Of a stretch of 64,000 nucleotides of DNA, positions 17,097 to 26,050 are shown piece after piece. A model generated the notes under the pieces. That model worked only from the letters and a program-made list of their open reading frames with translations. It searched no databases and was not told the DNA's origin. This stretch comes from Kitasatospora arboriphila. Lineage in GTDB: Bacteria > Actinomycetota > Actinomycetes > Mycobacteriales > Mycobacteriaceae. Positions within the stretch are counted from its first letter, which is position 1, and each line of letters begins with the position of its first letter. Where the stretch lies: positions 62,001 to 126,000 of the forward strand of contig NZ_JNYV01000002.1 in NCBI RefSeq assembly GCF_000717275.1. Reading direction: 5' to 3'. The position numbers were made by a program, and so were the translations under genes.

Positions 17097-17867
17097 GTGG
17101 GCGGCGGGAAAGATCACTATGGCCGCGGTGCAAGCCAACCACGCACAGGCGGTTCCGTCTCGACGGGGTTGGGACCACTCTGCGAGAGCGTGGTGCACGC
17201 CGCCGGTGTTGACGGCGCCGCGCTGACCCTCCTCACCACATCGAGCCGGGTTCGAGACCTGGTGTATGCGACCGACGCTCTGGCCCAGCAGCTCGACGAT
17301 TTGCAGTTCACGCTCGGCGAAGGTCCGTGTCTGGATGCCTACGACAACCACGACGCTCGGCTACTCTCCGATCTCGACAGTCGAACGGCGAGCCCGTGGC
17401 CCACATTCGTCGGTGAGGCGTTCGGCCTCGGTGCTCGTGCCGTGTTCGCCTTCCCGGTGGCCGCCGGAGGGACGCCTCTGGCTGTGCTGGAGTTGTACCG
17501 TCGCACGGCCGGCGCGTTGAGTGCCGCTGAGTACGCTGCAGCGACGGCGACTGCGACGGCTGCCGGGTACACGGTCACCCGCAATTGGCACGATTACCTC
17601 GCCACCCAGGGCGACTACGACGACCGGGTTGCCACGGCCGCAGCCGATATGAGTCACGCACAAGACCACACCACGGACAGGTTCTCCCGGTCAGACGTCT
17701 ACCTCGCATCCGGCATGGTGGCAGCCCAATTGTCCGTGTCTGCCGATGAAGGGCTGGCCAGGTTGCGGGCATTCTCTTTCCGGCACGATCGCTCGCTCAA
17801 GGACGTCGCGGACGATGTGGTCGCCCGGCGGATGAACCTGCGCACCCTCGACCTGGAAGATCACTAG
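17097..17867 (+). CDS. GAF and ANTAR domain RNA-binding regulator
   Basis: 256 aa from GTG 17097, preceded by AGGAGGG at 17083-17089. The GAF domain covers about residues 20-150 (LQFTLGEGPCLDAYDN, WPTFVGEAFGLGARAVFAFPVAAGGTPLAVLELYR). The C-terminal ANTAR domain (about 195-250) reads DVYLASGMVAAQLSVSADEGLARLRAFSFRHDRSLKDVADDVVARRM, with the conserved Ala-Gly/Met-rich first helix and the final helix LKDVADDVV. ANTAR proteins bind paired hexanucleotide hairpins in mRNA to prevent termination. The GAF domain would sense a small molecule. It is monocistronic and followed by a hairpin terminator. Confidence 0.88.
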   Translation: MGGGKDHYGRGASQPRTGGSVSTGLGPLCESVVHAAGVDGAALTLLTTSSRVRDLVYATDALAQQLDDLQFTLGEGPCLDAYDNHDARLLSDLDSRTASPWPTFVGEAFGLGARAVFAFPVAAGGTPLAVLELYRRTAGALSAAEYAAATATATAAGYTVTRNWHDYLATQGDYDDRVATAAADMSHAQDHTTDRFSRSDVYLASGMVAAQLSVSADEGLARLRAFSFRHDRSLKDVADDVVARRMNLRTLDLEDH

Positions 17868-17886
17868 CCGCAGGCTGATATTCAGG

Positions 17887-17910
17887 CGCCGCGACGTGAG
17901 TCACGCGGCG
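17887..17910. terminator. Bidirectional hairpin between convergent genes
   Basis: CGCCGCG and CGCGGCG form a perfect 7-bp GC-rich stem around a 10-nt loop. It sits between the stop of the GAF-ANTAR gene (17867) and the 3' end of the minus-strand gene at 17920, so it can serve both. There is no T run on either side, which is usual for actinobacterial terminators. Confidence 0.5.
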
Positions 17911-17919
17911 AGGATGCGC

Positions 17920-18216
17920 TCAGGAGTTGAACTCGATCAGCCCGACCACTCCGAGCACTCCGCCCAGCAGCCCCGACATCGACAGCAACATCGTCAGGTC
18001 ACTGCCGCTGATGGAGATGCGCGGTGTCTCGCGGGGCGCGACGCTGCGGGTCGTGCGGGTGACAGAAGGCCGGACCGGCCGGTGGCCCCCGACGGTGGGG
18101 TCCCACAACACCCCGGTCATCTCGCGCGGAACGGTCGGACGCGCATCACTACGGACCGGCACTGGCCTGACCTGCGATTGGCGACCCGGTCGCTCAAGAA
18201 AAGTCACGCTGTACAT
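17920..18216 (-). CDS. Small protein with C-terminal transmembrane helix
   Basis: 98 aa. The first 70 residues are basic and Pro/Arg/Thr-rich (about nine Arg between residues 9 and 56), probably disordered and cytoplasmic or cell-wall facing. The end is one hydrophobic helix, LTMLLSMSGLLGGVLGVVGLIEF, followed by a short tail, giving a tail-anchored layout. No domain is recognised and the ribosome binding site is weak. The opposite strand is also open here, which lowers confidence. The clean membrane helix and its place before a hairpin terminator argue that it is real. Confidence 0.55.
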   Translation of the reverse strand: MYSVTFLERPGRQSQVRPVPVRSDARPTVPREMTGVLWDPTVGGHRPVRPSVTRTTRSVAPRETPRISISGSDLTMLLSMSGLLGGVLGVVGLIEFNS

Positions 18217-18329
18217 TCTGCCGCTTATCGCAAACTCGCGTCGTCTATCGCGAAATGTTCATCCGTTCGACTCACTAGGCTTACCGGCGATGAGGTGTCG
18301 AAGCAAACCAACAGCGTCCCCTCCGGCCG

Positions 18330-18713
18330 TCACGCCCCGATGATCGAAAGCACATTCCCCGAGGGGTCCCGGAACCATGCGATGTCCGGCCCCTGGTCGT
18401 TTCGAGACCCGCGAAAGACCCCCTGCTCGTCTTGGTCGAAGTCGTCGTACCGGTCGAACTCGACCCCTCGTTCGGTCAGCGCGGTCACCGCCGCGTCGAT
18501 ATCGGGGACCTCGAAGTTGAGAATGGTGAACACTGCCGGTTCGTGGTCGGGCTTGGGATACACCAGCACGTTGGTGCTGCCGGTCAGGTGCAGGTTGAGC
18601 AGCCCCATCGGGCCGTCCTCGACCTCGATGCCGAGTGTCTCGGAGTAGAAACTCCGGGCCTCCTCGATGTCCTTGACCGCGAACCCACTGAACGCGTTGT
18701 TGATGTCGAGCAT
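18330..18713 (-). CDS. VOC family protein
   Basis: 127 aa. MLDINNAFSGFAVKDIEEARSFYSETLGIEV is the N-terminal beta-alpha unit. The second half has FTILNFEVPDIDAAVTALTERGVEF and IAWFRDPSGNVLSIIG, ending in the classic D-P-x-G-N motif. Related actinobacterial proteins of this length are annotated as lactoylglutathione-lyase-like. Metal ligands cannot be placed with certainty: the first strand lacks the usual His, having Ala-Phe instead, so it may be a non-metal member. It is divergent from nothing close; the next minus-strand gene starts 1.2 kb away. Confidence 0.82.
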   Translation of the reverse strand: MLDINNAFSGFAVKDIEEARSFYSETLGIEVEDGPMGLLNLHLTGSTNVLVYPKPDHEPAVFTILNFEVPDIDAAVTALTERGVEFDRYDDFDQDEQGVFRGSRNDQGPDIAWFRDPSGNVLSIIGA

Positions 18714-18787
18714 GTCGATCCTCCTCGCCGGCGGTCACCACCGATGGTCATCGCCTTGTCAATACCGACCACCGATGTGCCCTCAAC

Positions 18788-19924
18788 TCATCGGTCGACC
18801 CCGGCGCTCGTCGGCGGTAGATCGTGCTCGACAGCGGGTGGCGCAAAGGTCACCGCATCTCCTCCGCCTTTCTTCGACTGGTACATCGCGGCGTCAGCCG
18901 ATGGCGCGAGTGCACTCAGCAGAGCGATGGTTGGTCGAAGGCGTCCGGACTTGGTCATGCAGTGCGCCGCCACGGCAACCCCGACGCTCACCGTGATCGG
19001 GTAGGCATCATGCGGGTTGCGCAGTACGATCCGCAGACGTTCGGCCAGGTCGACCAGCTGCTCGGCTGAGCCCGTGACAGCGACCGCGAATTCTTCCCCA
19101 CCGACCCTGGCCACCAGCGCTGCCGGACCCGCCGTCACGGCAAGTCTGGAGGCAGCGAGTTCGAGGACGGTGTCTCCGGCGTGGTGCCCGTGCTGATCGT
19201 TCACCGTCTTGAACTCGTCGATGTCCAGCATCAGCACGGCCAGCAAGGTCCGGGGACCGTCGAAGCGCAGCTGGGGGAAGTCCACTTCCAGGCCGCGTCG
19301 GTTGCGGAGTTGGGTGAGGTGGTCGCGAAACGCGTCGCTGGCGTCGTGGCCGAGGTTCAGCAGGCCGGATTGCATCATGATCGGCGCCGACAACAGGACC
19401 GATAGCAAGACTGCCAGTAGAGCGGATGCGATGAATACGTCTTGCCCGGGAGTGACCAGCACGTTGAGGTACAACGCCACGGTGGTCGACGTGGCGAACG
19501 CCAGGTGCGAGGCCAGCCATCGCGGGCTGTGAAATGCGCTGATGTGGGCGGCGGTCACCGCGAACAACACGCAGCCGGTCATCGCGACGAACGGGTCGGC
19601 GAACGTGAACAGCACCACCGCGACACCCACGTCGGAGTAGACGAGGAACAGCTGTGCAGCTCGTCTGGACGGCCATGGGCCCCGGAGCCAAGCCAGGCCG
19701 ACGACCATGCTGCTGACCGCAGCAACCGCGACCGCACCTTGCGCGGCGACGGTGTCGCGTGGACCGGCCGGCGACCCCAGCGACAGCAGCGCGGCAACCC
19801 CGTAGAACAACGACCACATCCCGACGGCTTGGCGGTTGACGACCAGGGATCCGCGCGAGCGGTGGTAGTTCAGCGTCCACTGATAATCGAACGGTTGCCG
19901 CCACCACCTCCGGATGAAGTGCAT
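18788..19924 (-). CDS. Membrane diguanylate cyclase (GGDEF/GGEEF)
   Basis: 378 aa. Five to six membrane helices span about residues 35-190 (VVNRQAVGMWSLFYGVAALLSL through FIASALLAVLLSVLLSAPIMM). The GGDEF domain follows: DHLTQLRNRRGLEVDF, LMLDIDEFKTVNDQHGHHAGD (metal Asp), and ARVGGEEFAVAV, the active-site GGEEF. An active sequence of this type makes cyclic di-GMP from two GTP. No RxxD inhibitory site is seen immediately upstream of GGEEF. No EAL partner or PilZ protein is nearby. A GGGAGATG ribosome binding site precedes the ATG. The membrane sensor input is unknown. Confidence 0.9.
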   Translation of the reverse strand: MHFIRRWWRQPFDYQWTLNYHRSRGSLVVNRQAVGMWSLFYGVAALLSLGSPAGPRDTVAAQGAVAVAAVSSMVVGLAWLRGPWPSRRAAQLFLVYSDVGVAVVLFTFADPFVAMTGCVLFAVTAAHISAFHSPRWLASHLAFATSTTVALYLNVLVTPGQDVFIASALLAVLLSVLLSAPIMMQSGLLNLGHDASDAFRDHLTQLRNRRGLEVDFPQLRFDGPRTLLAVLMLDIDEFKTVNDQHGHHAGDTVLELAASRLAVTAGPAALVARVGGEEFAVAVTGSAEQLVDLAERLRIVLRNPHDAYPITVSVGVAVAAHCMTKSGRLRPTIALLSALAPSADAAMYQSKKGGGDAVTFAPPAVEHDLPPTSAGVDR

Positions 19925-20130
19925 GCGGCATCTCCCAAGTAATTAGTGGGCGGTACGAATCAACACGTGAGCAAGCTGCGAAAATGTCACTCTGTCAATT
20001 CGGCATCGAGGCAGCTCGAGATTGCTCGGTGAGATGCAGACCACATCAGAACCGGACGTCGCCCGGTGCGGTCGCCCAGCATGTGGGAACCGATGGAATG
20101 GCCGCTCGGACGGGCGTAGTTGTAGAAACC

Positions 20131-20883
20131 ATGACTGATCTCGCAAGCAAGGCAACCACTCTGCTCGAACTCCACCAGCCAGGAAATCCGGTGATCCTCC
20201 CGACGGTGTGGGATGCGTGGTCGGCGAATCTCGCCGTGTCCGCCGGTTTCACGGCCCTCACCGTGGGCAGTCACCCGGTATCGGATTCGATCGGCAAGGC
20301 CGACAACGAGGGCATCACATTCGACGAGTTGATCACCCGCATCAAGCAGATCACCGAGGCTGTGGACGTACCGATCTCGGTCGACATCGAGTCCGGCTAC
20401 GGCGAAGACCCCAAGCGACTGATCGATGGCCTTCTCAGTGTCGGCGCCGTCGGTCTGAACATCGAGGACACCGTGCACAGCGAGGGTGGCCGTCTGCGTG
20501 AGGCACAGGAGCATGCCGACTTCGTCGGAGCACTGCGTGCAGCATCGGACGCCACCGACACCCACGTGGTGATCAACGCCCGCACCGACCTCTTCGTCAA
20601 ACAGGTCGGAGATGAAAACGACCGCGTCGACCGCGCCATCGACCGCTTGAAACTGGCGGCCGCCGCCGGCGCCGACGTGCTCTACCCCGTCGGCTTCCAC
20701 TCCGACGACGTCCACAAGCGCCTCACCGCGGAGCTACCTCTCCCGGTCAACGCGATCGGTCACCCCGCCAACGACGACAAGGCGGCCCTGGCTGCGCTTG
20801 GTGTCGCCCGGGTCAGCTTCGGTCCGATCCTGCAGATGGTTTTGGCCGAACGCGCAGGCGAGGTACTCGCACGCTGGAAGTGA
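20131..20883 (+). CDS. Isocitrate lyase/PEP mutase superfamily enzyme
   Basis: 250 aa from ATG 20131, where the recognisable domain begins. The TIM-barrel signatures of the PEP-mutase/ICL family are in order: PGNPVILPTVWDAWSANLAVSAGF, VDIESGYGED (metal/substrate loop), GAVGLNIEDTVHSEGGRLR, VINARTDLFV and ALGVARVSFGPILQMV. The isocitrate-lyase catalytic Cys motif (KKCGH) is absent, so it is not a true ICL. Likely substrates are phosphoenolpyruvate, oxaloacetate, 2-methylisocitrate-like or phosphonopyruvate compounds. Length and motifs match the common 'isocitrate lyase/phosphoenolpyruvate mutase family' actinobacterial protein of about 250 aa. Confidence 0.87.
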   Translation: MTDLASKATTLLELHQPGNPVILPTVWDAWSANLAVSAGFTALTVGSHPVSDSIGKADNEGITFDELITRIKQITEAVDVPISVDIESGYGEDPKRLIDGLLSVGAVGLNIEDTVHSEGGRLREAQEHADFVGALRAASDATDTHVVINARTDLFVKQVGDENDRVDRAIDRLKLAAAAGADVLYPVGFHSDDVHKRLTAELPLPVNAIGHPANDDKAALAALGVARVSFGPILQMVLAERAGEVLARWK

Positions 20884-20934
20884 TCAGCGGCCCGCTCGGC
20901 GTCGGCTGTCGCACCGGCGTGCCACCATGTTGAC

Positions 20935-23823
20935 GTGGTTGCGACAGCGGCGGCGCACGCTTTGTGGCGCTCAGGGGTGGGGTTGTCGCTGTGGTTCACC
21001 GACGCGAACGGCCAACCGTGCACCGGCCACGTGCCGGACGGGCTACCGGAGCCGGTCGCCACAGCGGTGTCGGGACGGTCACTGCGGCGCTCCATCACCG
21101 TTGCCGGCCCCGGGCCCACCCGTCGCGACGTCTCATCGCTGACACTGGGCCCGGCGGCTTCCTGCGACCTGCTGCGGTCGGTGAATGATGATCCTGCCGT
21201 CGGTGGCGAATTACGTTATTACCGTTTCCTTTTGGAGTCCACCGAGCGTTTCGTCAGTGCCGGGGCCGTCGCTCCGGCGGTGAACCGGGTCGCCGGCGAG
21301 TGGGCAGTACGCTGGGCTCCGCTCACCACGGCGGGCTGGCGGGCCTGGCTCTCCACGGCCATCGCGTCCGCGCCACCAGTGATCCTGGAGAACGGCGATT
21401 CCACCGCCATCATGGACTTCTGTGGCGAGATGACCGACCATCTCTGCCGCATCCGCTGCTCCGACATCGCCCCCAATTCAGTGCGGTCGAGCCTGGTCCG
21501 AGGCCTGTTGCCAGACACCGATTCGCCTGAGATGTCGGCGGAACGGGCCGCGTCCGCCGCGGCCGCGTGGGCCAACTGGGCCGACGGCCTCCGGCAGGGC
21601 GAGTCCGCGTTGGTACTCCGCCTGTGCGAGCCCGAAGAAGACGACAACGACGACTCCGACCTGGTGACCCGGTGGCGCCTGCAGGTGTGCCGGCGAACCC
21701 TGGACCGTCCGGATCAACCCGTGGAGCTGCGCCGGCTGGACCCACATCAGATCGATGAGATCACCACCGAGGTCGCCGGAGCCGTCCGCGCATTTCCCGA
21801 CCTCAAGGCCGCCCACCACGACCACCATTCCCTTGATTTCCTGCTCTCCACCGACACGGTGCTCGCTCTGCTCGACACCGGAGTCGCCGCGTTGGCGGAC
21901 GCCGGGTTCGAAGTACTGCTCCCTCGGTCCATCGCCCATGTGAGGCCGACCCTGACGCTGCGGGGCAAGCCCGAGGGTGGGCCGCGTTCTCGCGCTGTCA
22001 TGGTGGGGCTCGGCGAGATCCGGGACTTCCAATGGCAATTGGCCTTGGGCGACGACATTCTCGACGCCTCCGAACTCGAGGCACTGGCGCGCCAGAAGGG
22101 TGATCTGGTCAGGATCCGCGGCAAGTGGGTGCGCGCCGACAACGCGGCCTTGTCGAGGTCGGCTGCGTTCATCCAGACGCAGCGGGCACTGGCCGAGTCA
22201 GGTCAGCCGGCCGACATGGGTGAGCTCTTCAACCTCGTCACCGACGGAGACGACCGGCTGCCGCTACCGGTCGGGCGGGTGGAAGGCCTGTCATGGCTCG
22301 ACGACATCAAGCGCGGTGGGCAACTGGCCCCACCGCCGCTCGAGGCTCCCGCATCGTTGCGTGCCGAACTCAGGCCCTACCAACACCGTGGGATGGAGTG
22401 GCTGCGGCATCTGAGTTCCCTCGGCATCGGCGCGGTGCTCGCCGACGACATGGGCCTGGGTAAGACCATCCAGGTGCTCGCGCTTATCTGCGGCGAAAGT
22501 GCACCAGATGATGCCGGTTCGCGCACAACGCTTTTGGTGTGCCCGATGTCGGTGGTGGGCAACTGGGAACGAGAGATCACCAAGTTTGCGCCCCACCTCA
22601 CGGTGCTGGTCCATCACGGACCAGGCCGCCTTGCCCACGGGCACTTCGAACCGGCGGCGGCCAAGGTAGATGTTGTCATCACGACGTTTGCGATCGCTTC
22701 GCGCGACCGGGCGCTGCTGGGTGCGGTGAAGTGGGACCGCCTCGTGGTGGACGAAGCCCAGCACATCAAGAACGTGAACACCGCCCAGTCCAAAGCGGTG
22801 CGGGCGATGTCGGCCCGTCACCGTGTCGCCCTCACGGGCACCCCGGTCGAGAACCGGCTCGAAGATCTTCGTTCGGTCATCGACCTGGTCAATCCCGGAC
22901 TGCTGGGCACCGCGTCGGTGTTCAAGAACCGCTACGCCGAACCCATTGAGCGCGAACGTGATCGGGATGCGGTACGCAGGCTGTCGGCGGTCACCTCGCC
23001 GTTCATCCTGCGGCGGGTCAAAAGCGATCCCAGCGTGATCTCCGATCTACCGGAGAAGACCGAGCTGACCGTTCGGGCGAACCTCACCGTCGAGCAGGCC
23101 GGGCTGTACCGCGCCGTCATCGACGACCTCATGGATGCGCTCGGAAAGGGCGAGAGCCGACAGCCCGGCAGTGAACGACGCCGAACGGTGTTCGCCGCCC
23201 TGACCCGGCTCAAACAGATCTGCAACCATCCCGCGCACTACCTCGGCGACGGCTCCCCCATCCTCCGCCGGAACGAACACCGCTCGGGCAAGGTCGAATT
23301 GCTGGCGGACATGCTCGAGAACATCGTCGCCGACGGCGAGCGCGCCCTGGTCTTCACCCAGTTCACCGCATTCGGCACCATGCTCGAACCATGGTTGTCC
23401 GACCGACTGGGCCATTCCCTGTCGTTCCTGCACGGGGGCCTCAGCCGCCCGGCGCGTGACAAACTCGTCGCCGAGTTCGGCGAGGCGGACGGGCCACCTG
23501 TGATGATCGCGTCGCTCAAGGCCGGGGGCACCGGCCTCAATCTCACCGCCGCGAATCATGTTGTGCACTTTGATCGTTGGTGGAATCCCGCCGTCGAGAA
23601 CCAAGCCACCGACCGCGTGTACCGAATCGGCCAGGAGCGCCGTGTGGAGGTACGCAAGTTCGTCTGCGTCGGAACCCTGGAGGAGCGTATAGACCAGCTC
23701 ATCTCCGACAAACGTGAGCTGTCGGAGATGACCGTGGCCACCGGCGAGAACTGGCTCGCCGATACCGGCGACGACGACCTCTACGAGCTGATGCGCCTGC
23801 ACGATGAGGCGGTGAGCGAATGA
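20935..23823 (+). CDS. SNF2/Rad54-type helicase (HepA-like)
   Basis: 962 aa, GTG start. The N-terminal half (about 1-450) is the bacterial SNF2-associated region, with no enzymatic motif. The ATPase core follows: LRPYQHRGMEWLRHL (Q-motif region), LADDMGLGKTIQVLALI (Walker A), LVCPMSVVGNW (Ia), LVVDEAQHIKN (motif II, DEAQ), ALTGTPVENRL (III), LVFTQFTAFGTML (IV) and DRVYRIGQERRVEVRKFVCVGTLEERID (VI). It would translocate on double-stranded DNA, remodelling nucleoprotein or stalled RNA polymerase. It overlaps the SWIM-domain gene by 4 nt (ATGA at 23820), a pairing common in Actinobacteria that suggests a two-protein complex. Confidence 0.92.
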   Translation: MVATAAAHALWRSGVGLSLWFTDANGQPCTGHVPDGLPEPVATAVSGRSLRRSITVAGPGPTRRDVSSLTLGPAASCDLLRSVNDDPAVGGELRYYRFLLESTERFVSAGAVAPAVNRVAGEWAVRWAPLTTAGWRAWLSTAIASAPPVILENGDSTAIMDFCGEMTDHLCRIRCSDIAPNSVRSSLVRGLLPDTDSPEMSAERAASAAAAWANWADGLRQGESALVLRLCEPEEDDNDDSDLVTRWRLQVCRRTLDRPDQPVELRRLDPHQIDEITTEVAGAVRAFPDLKAAHHDHHSLDFLLSTDTVLALLDTGVAALADAGFEVLLPRSIAHVRPTLTLRGKPEGGPRSRAVMVGLGEIRDFQWQLALGDDILDASELEALARQKGDLVRIRGKWVRADNAALSRSAAFIQTQRALAESGQPADMGELFNLVTDGDDRLPLPVGRVEGLSWLDDIKRGGQLAPPPLEAPASLRAELRPYQHRGMEWLRHLSSLGIGAVLADDMGLGKTIQVLALICGESAPDDAGSRTTLLVCPMSVVGNWEREITKFAPHLTVLVHHGPGRLAHGHFEPAAAKVDVVITTFAIASRDRALLGAVKWDRLVVDEAQHIKNVNTAQSKAVRAMSARHRVALTGTPVENRLEDLRSVIDLVNPGLLGTASVFKNRYAEPIERERDRDAVRRLSAVTSPFILRRVKSDPSVISDLPEKTELTVRANLTVEQAGLYRAVIDDLMDALGKGESRQPGSERRRTVFAALTRLKQICNHPAHYLGDGSPILRRNEHRSGKVELLADMLENIVADGERALVFTQFTAFGTMLEPWLSDRLGHSLSFLHGGLSRPARDKLVAEFGEADGPPVMIASLKAGGTGLNLTAANHVVHFDRWWNPAVENQATDRVYRIGQERRVEVRKFVCVGTLEERIDQLISDKRELSEMTVATGENWLADTGDDDLYELMRLHDEAVSE

Positions 23824-24566
23824 GCCGCAAGAAGAAGGCACCTGAACGCGGTTATGGTCTCACGCCGTGGTCCAAAGCCTTCCTGCTGGCCGTCGAGCCG
23901 ACTGCCGAACAGCGAAAGATCGTCAAGGCGCGCAGCTATTTTCGGGACCGCAACGTCATCGACCTGGTGATGCGGTCGGGCCGGGTCAGCGCCCTGGTGC
24001 AGGGTAGCCAGCTCGACCCCTTCGAGGTGGAGATCAACACGCTGGCAGCCGATCCGGCCACTGTCGTATCCATGCTGCGGCGCGAAGGCAAGACAGACGA
24101 TCTCGTCGCCCTGACGCGCGGCAAGCAACCGCAGTTGCTCGGTTCGCTGGTGATCCCGGCCGAGGCGTCGGATCTGCGAGTCGACTGCACGTGCCCCGAC
24201 GACACTGACCGCTGTATTCACGTGTTGTCGGTGTGTTTCGAGATCGCGGCGTCGATCGACAAGGAGCCCAGCACCCTGCTCACCGTGATGGGGGTTGAAC
24301 TCGGCGTCTTGCTGGCCCACCTGCGGGACGCACCATCGCCCGATTCAGCTGAGCCGGACGAAGCCGCGGCACCACCGACCGATATCGACTTCTACGGCGA
24401 CGGGCGCCAGATGCCCGGACTGCCACATCCACCGCCGATCGACGTGTTGTCCGAATTGGACACCACTGCCCTCACAGCGGCTCTACGCCGATCGGGTTCT
24501 GCGGCGATGGATGTGGCGCAGGCAGTGGACGAGCTGGCTGACCTCTACGCCCGGATCATCCGCTGA
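23820..24566 (+). CDS. SWIM zinc-finger protein, partner of SNF2 helicase
   Basis: 248 aa. An N-terminal region (GYGLTPWSKAFLLAV) precedes RSYFRDRNVIDLVMRSGRVSALVQGSQLDPFEVEI. The SWIM finger is at about residues 120-137: DCTCPDDTDRCIHVLSVC, fitting the C-x-C-x(n)-C-x-H pattern. SWIM domains bind DNA or protein and commonly accompany SNF2 ATPases. The C-terminal 80 residues are Pro/Asp-rich then helical. Start overlaps the helicase stop as ATGA, so the two are made together. No independent enzyme activity is expected. Confidence 0.88.
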   Translation: MSRKKKAPERGYGLTPWSKAFLLAVEPTAEQRKIVKARSYFRDRNVIDLVMRSGRVSALVQGSQLDPFEVEINTLAADPATVVSMLRREGKTDDLVALTRGKQPQLLGSLVIPAEASDLRVDCTCPDDTDRCIHVLSVCFEIAASIDKEPSTLLTVMGVELGVLLAHLRDAPSPDSAEPDEAAAPPTDIDFYGDGRQMPGLPHPPPIDVLSELDTTALTAALRRSGSAAMDVAQAVDELADLYARIIR

Positions 24567-24584
24567 GCGACTCTGCGGACGAAC

Positions 24585-25442
24585 TCAGTTGAGAACCGAC
24601 CTGATGACCTCGGAGACCGGGGTCGACTCCCGTCCGATGAGTGCCTGCAGGTCACCACTTGCCGTGTCCAGCTCGCCGCGCGAGATACCGGCGTCCGCGT
24701 CGGCAAGCATGGTGGCGACCGGGCCCGGCAGGCCGGCCTGCTCCAGTGCGGCGGCGTAGTCGGCCTGCGGGAGGTCCTGGTACGTCACTTCTGCGCCGGA
24801 GATCTCACTGATGGCCTTGGCGAACTCGGCGTAGGTGAGGCGTTCGCCACCACCGAGTTCGTAGATCTTGCCGCCCTGATCGTCGAGCGTGAGAACTGCG
24901 GCGGCGGCGGCGGCGAAGTCGCCCCTGGTCGCAGCGGCGAGACGTCCTTCGCCCGCGGCGCCGTACAGTTTTCCGGACTCGACAGCCTGCGGGATGGCTG
25001 CCGCGTAGTTCTCCCAGTACCAACCGTTCCGCAAAAGCACGCTGGGCACAGACGACTCGGCAAGGCGGGTCTCGGTGGCCTGGTGCTCAGGGGCGAGGGA
25101 GACGTTGCTCCGGTCTGCGTTCAGCAGACTCGTGTACGCGATCAGTTGGACACCGGATTGTTCGGCCGCGTCGATGACGTTGATGTGCTGCGCAACCCGC
25201 TGGCCCACCTCCGAGCCCGAGACGAGAAGCAGTTTGTCCACGCCCGTCAGTGCCGCCCGTAGTGCCGCCGGGTCGTCGTAGTCGGCAGATCGAACATCGA
25301 CGCCCTTGTCTTTCAGGGCCGCTGCCTTCGAGGTGTCTCGCACGACTGCGACGATCTCGGTCGAGGGCACACCTCGATCAAGAAGGCTGTCGATGACAAG
25401 TGTTCCCAGTTGGCCGGTGGCACCGGTGACCGCTGTTGGCAT
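24585..25442 (-). CDS. NmrA-type NAD(P)H:quinone oxidoreductase (QOR2-like SDR)
   Basis: 285 aa from the ATG at 25442, with GGAGG 8 nt upstream; an earlier in-frame Met at 25496 has no ribosome binding site and lies on the operator. The Rossmann motif is TGATGQLGTLVIDSLL. KLLLVSGSEVGQRVAQHINVIDAAEQSGVQLIAYTSLLNAD and LLRNGWYWENY match the QOR2/YtfG atypical-SDR group, which lacks a standard YxxxK pair. It probably reduces quinones or senses NADPH. It is divergent from an HxlR repressor, the standard pairing for quinone- or aldehyde-responsive control. Confidence 0.87.
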   Translation of the reverse strand: MPTAVTGATGQLGTLVIDSLLDRGVPSTEIVAVVRDTSKAAALKDKGVDVRSADYDDPAALRAALTGVDKLLLVSGSEVGQRVAQHINVIDAAEQSGVQLIAYTSLLNADRSNVSLAPEHQATETRLAESSVPSVLLRNGWYWENYAAAIPQAVESGKLYGAAGEGRLAAATRGDFAAAAAAVLTLDDQGGKIYELGGGERLTYAEFAKAISEISGAEVTYQDLPQADYAAALEQAGLPGPVATMLADADAGISRGELDTASGDLQALIGRESTPVSEVIRSVLN

Positions 25443-25495
25443 TTCAAATCCTCCGTCTCCAAGCGCCGTTCTCGGCGCTACCGTTTCAGTATTCA

Positions 25496-25510
25496 CTTAC
25501 TTTTAGTAAG
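25496..25510. promoter_or_regulatory. Likely HxlR operator between qor2-like and HxlR genes
   Basis: CTTAC-TTTTA-GTAAG, a perfect 5-bp dyad, lies midway in the 118-nt divergent region (54 nt from the minus-strand start, 51 nt from the plus-strand start). TTACT..AGTAA half sites are typical of YodB/CatR/QorR-type HxlR repressors of quinone and diamide response. The position next to a TGAATACTG -10-like element on the minus strand supports repression of the oxidoreductase, with autoregulation likely. Confidence 0.6.
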
Positions 25511-25560
25511 CGCAAGCCGATGAGTAACCATCCTGGTCAAAGCTGAGTTATCGTGGAGCA

Positions 25561-25938
25561 ATGGCCGACCAGGTGGACAACTCTCTCGAAGCAGACGTCT
25601 TCGCGCGCGACTGTTCATCACGCGAGACACTCCAGGACGTCACCGGTCGCTGGGGGCTGCTGGTTCTTGCAGCACTCGCCGAGGGCAGCTATCGATTCAA
25701 CGCCCTACGCCGGCGGGTCGACGGAGTCAGTGAACGGATGCTGTCGCAGACACTCCAGAACCTCGAGCGCGACGGCATGCTCACCCGCACGGTGCTCGAG
25801 GCCATCCCGCCCAAGGTCGAATACGACCTGACGCCGCTGGGCCGGGAGATCGCCGAACGACTGCACGGCCTGATCGAACTGGTGCAATCGAACATGGACG
25901 TCGTCTATGCCGCACGAGACGCCTACGACAACCAGTGA
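25561..25938 (+). CDS. HxlR-family transcriptional regulator
   Basis: 125 aa. The winged-helix layout is intact: ETLQDVTGRWGLLVLAALAEGSYRFNALRRRVDGVSERMLSQTLQNLERDGMLTR with the family's W-x-x-x-I/V-L and recognition helix SERMLSQTL, then the wing PPKVEYDLTPLGREI. A Cys near the N-terminus (ARDCSSRETL) matches the redox-active Cys of YodB/QorR-like members that sense quinones or diamide. It is divergent from the QOR2-like gene with a dyad between them, so it probably represses it and itself. Confidence 0.9.
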   Translation: MADQVDNSLEADVFARDCSSRETLQDVTGRWGLLVLAALAEGSYRFNALRRRVDGVSERMLSQTLQNLERDGMLTRTVLEAIPPKVEYDLTPLGREIAERLHGLIELVQSNMDVVYAARDAYDNQ

Positions 25939-26050
25939 CCGTCCCACCCCTCGGGAACTCCTGCGAGATTCACCGATCCCGACTCCCTGCCTGAGCTGCC
26001 GGTTATTCTCGAAACGTAGCTAACCAGTTGCGATGGGCAGTGGGAGCAGA

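Noticed and set aside
20131..20883. Assignment as isocitrate lyase
   Set aside because: The KKCGH catalytic Cys motif is absent and the protein is too short (250 against about 430 aa).
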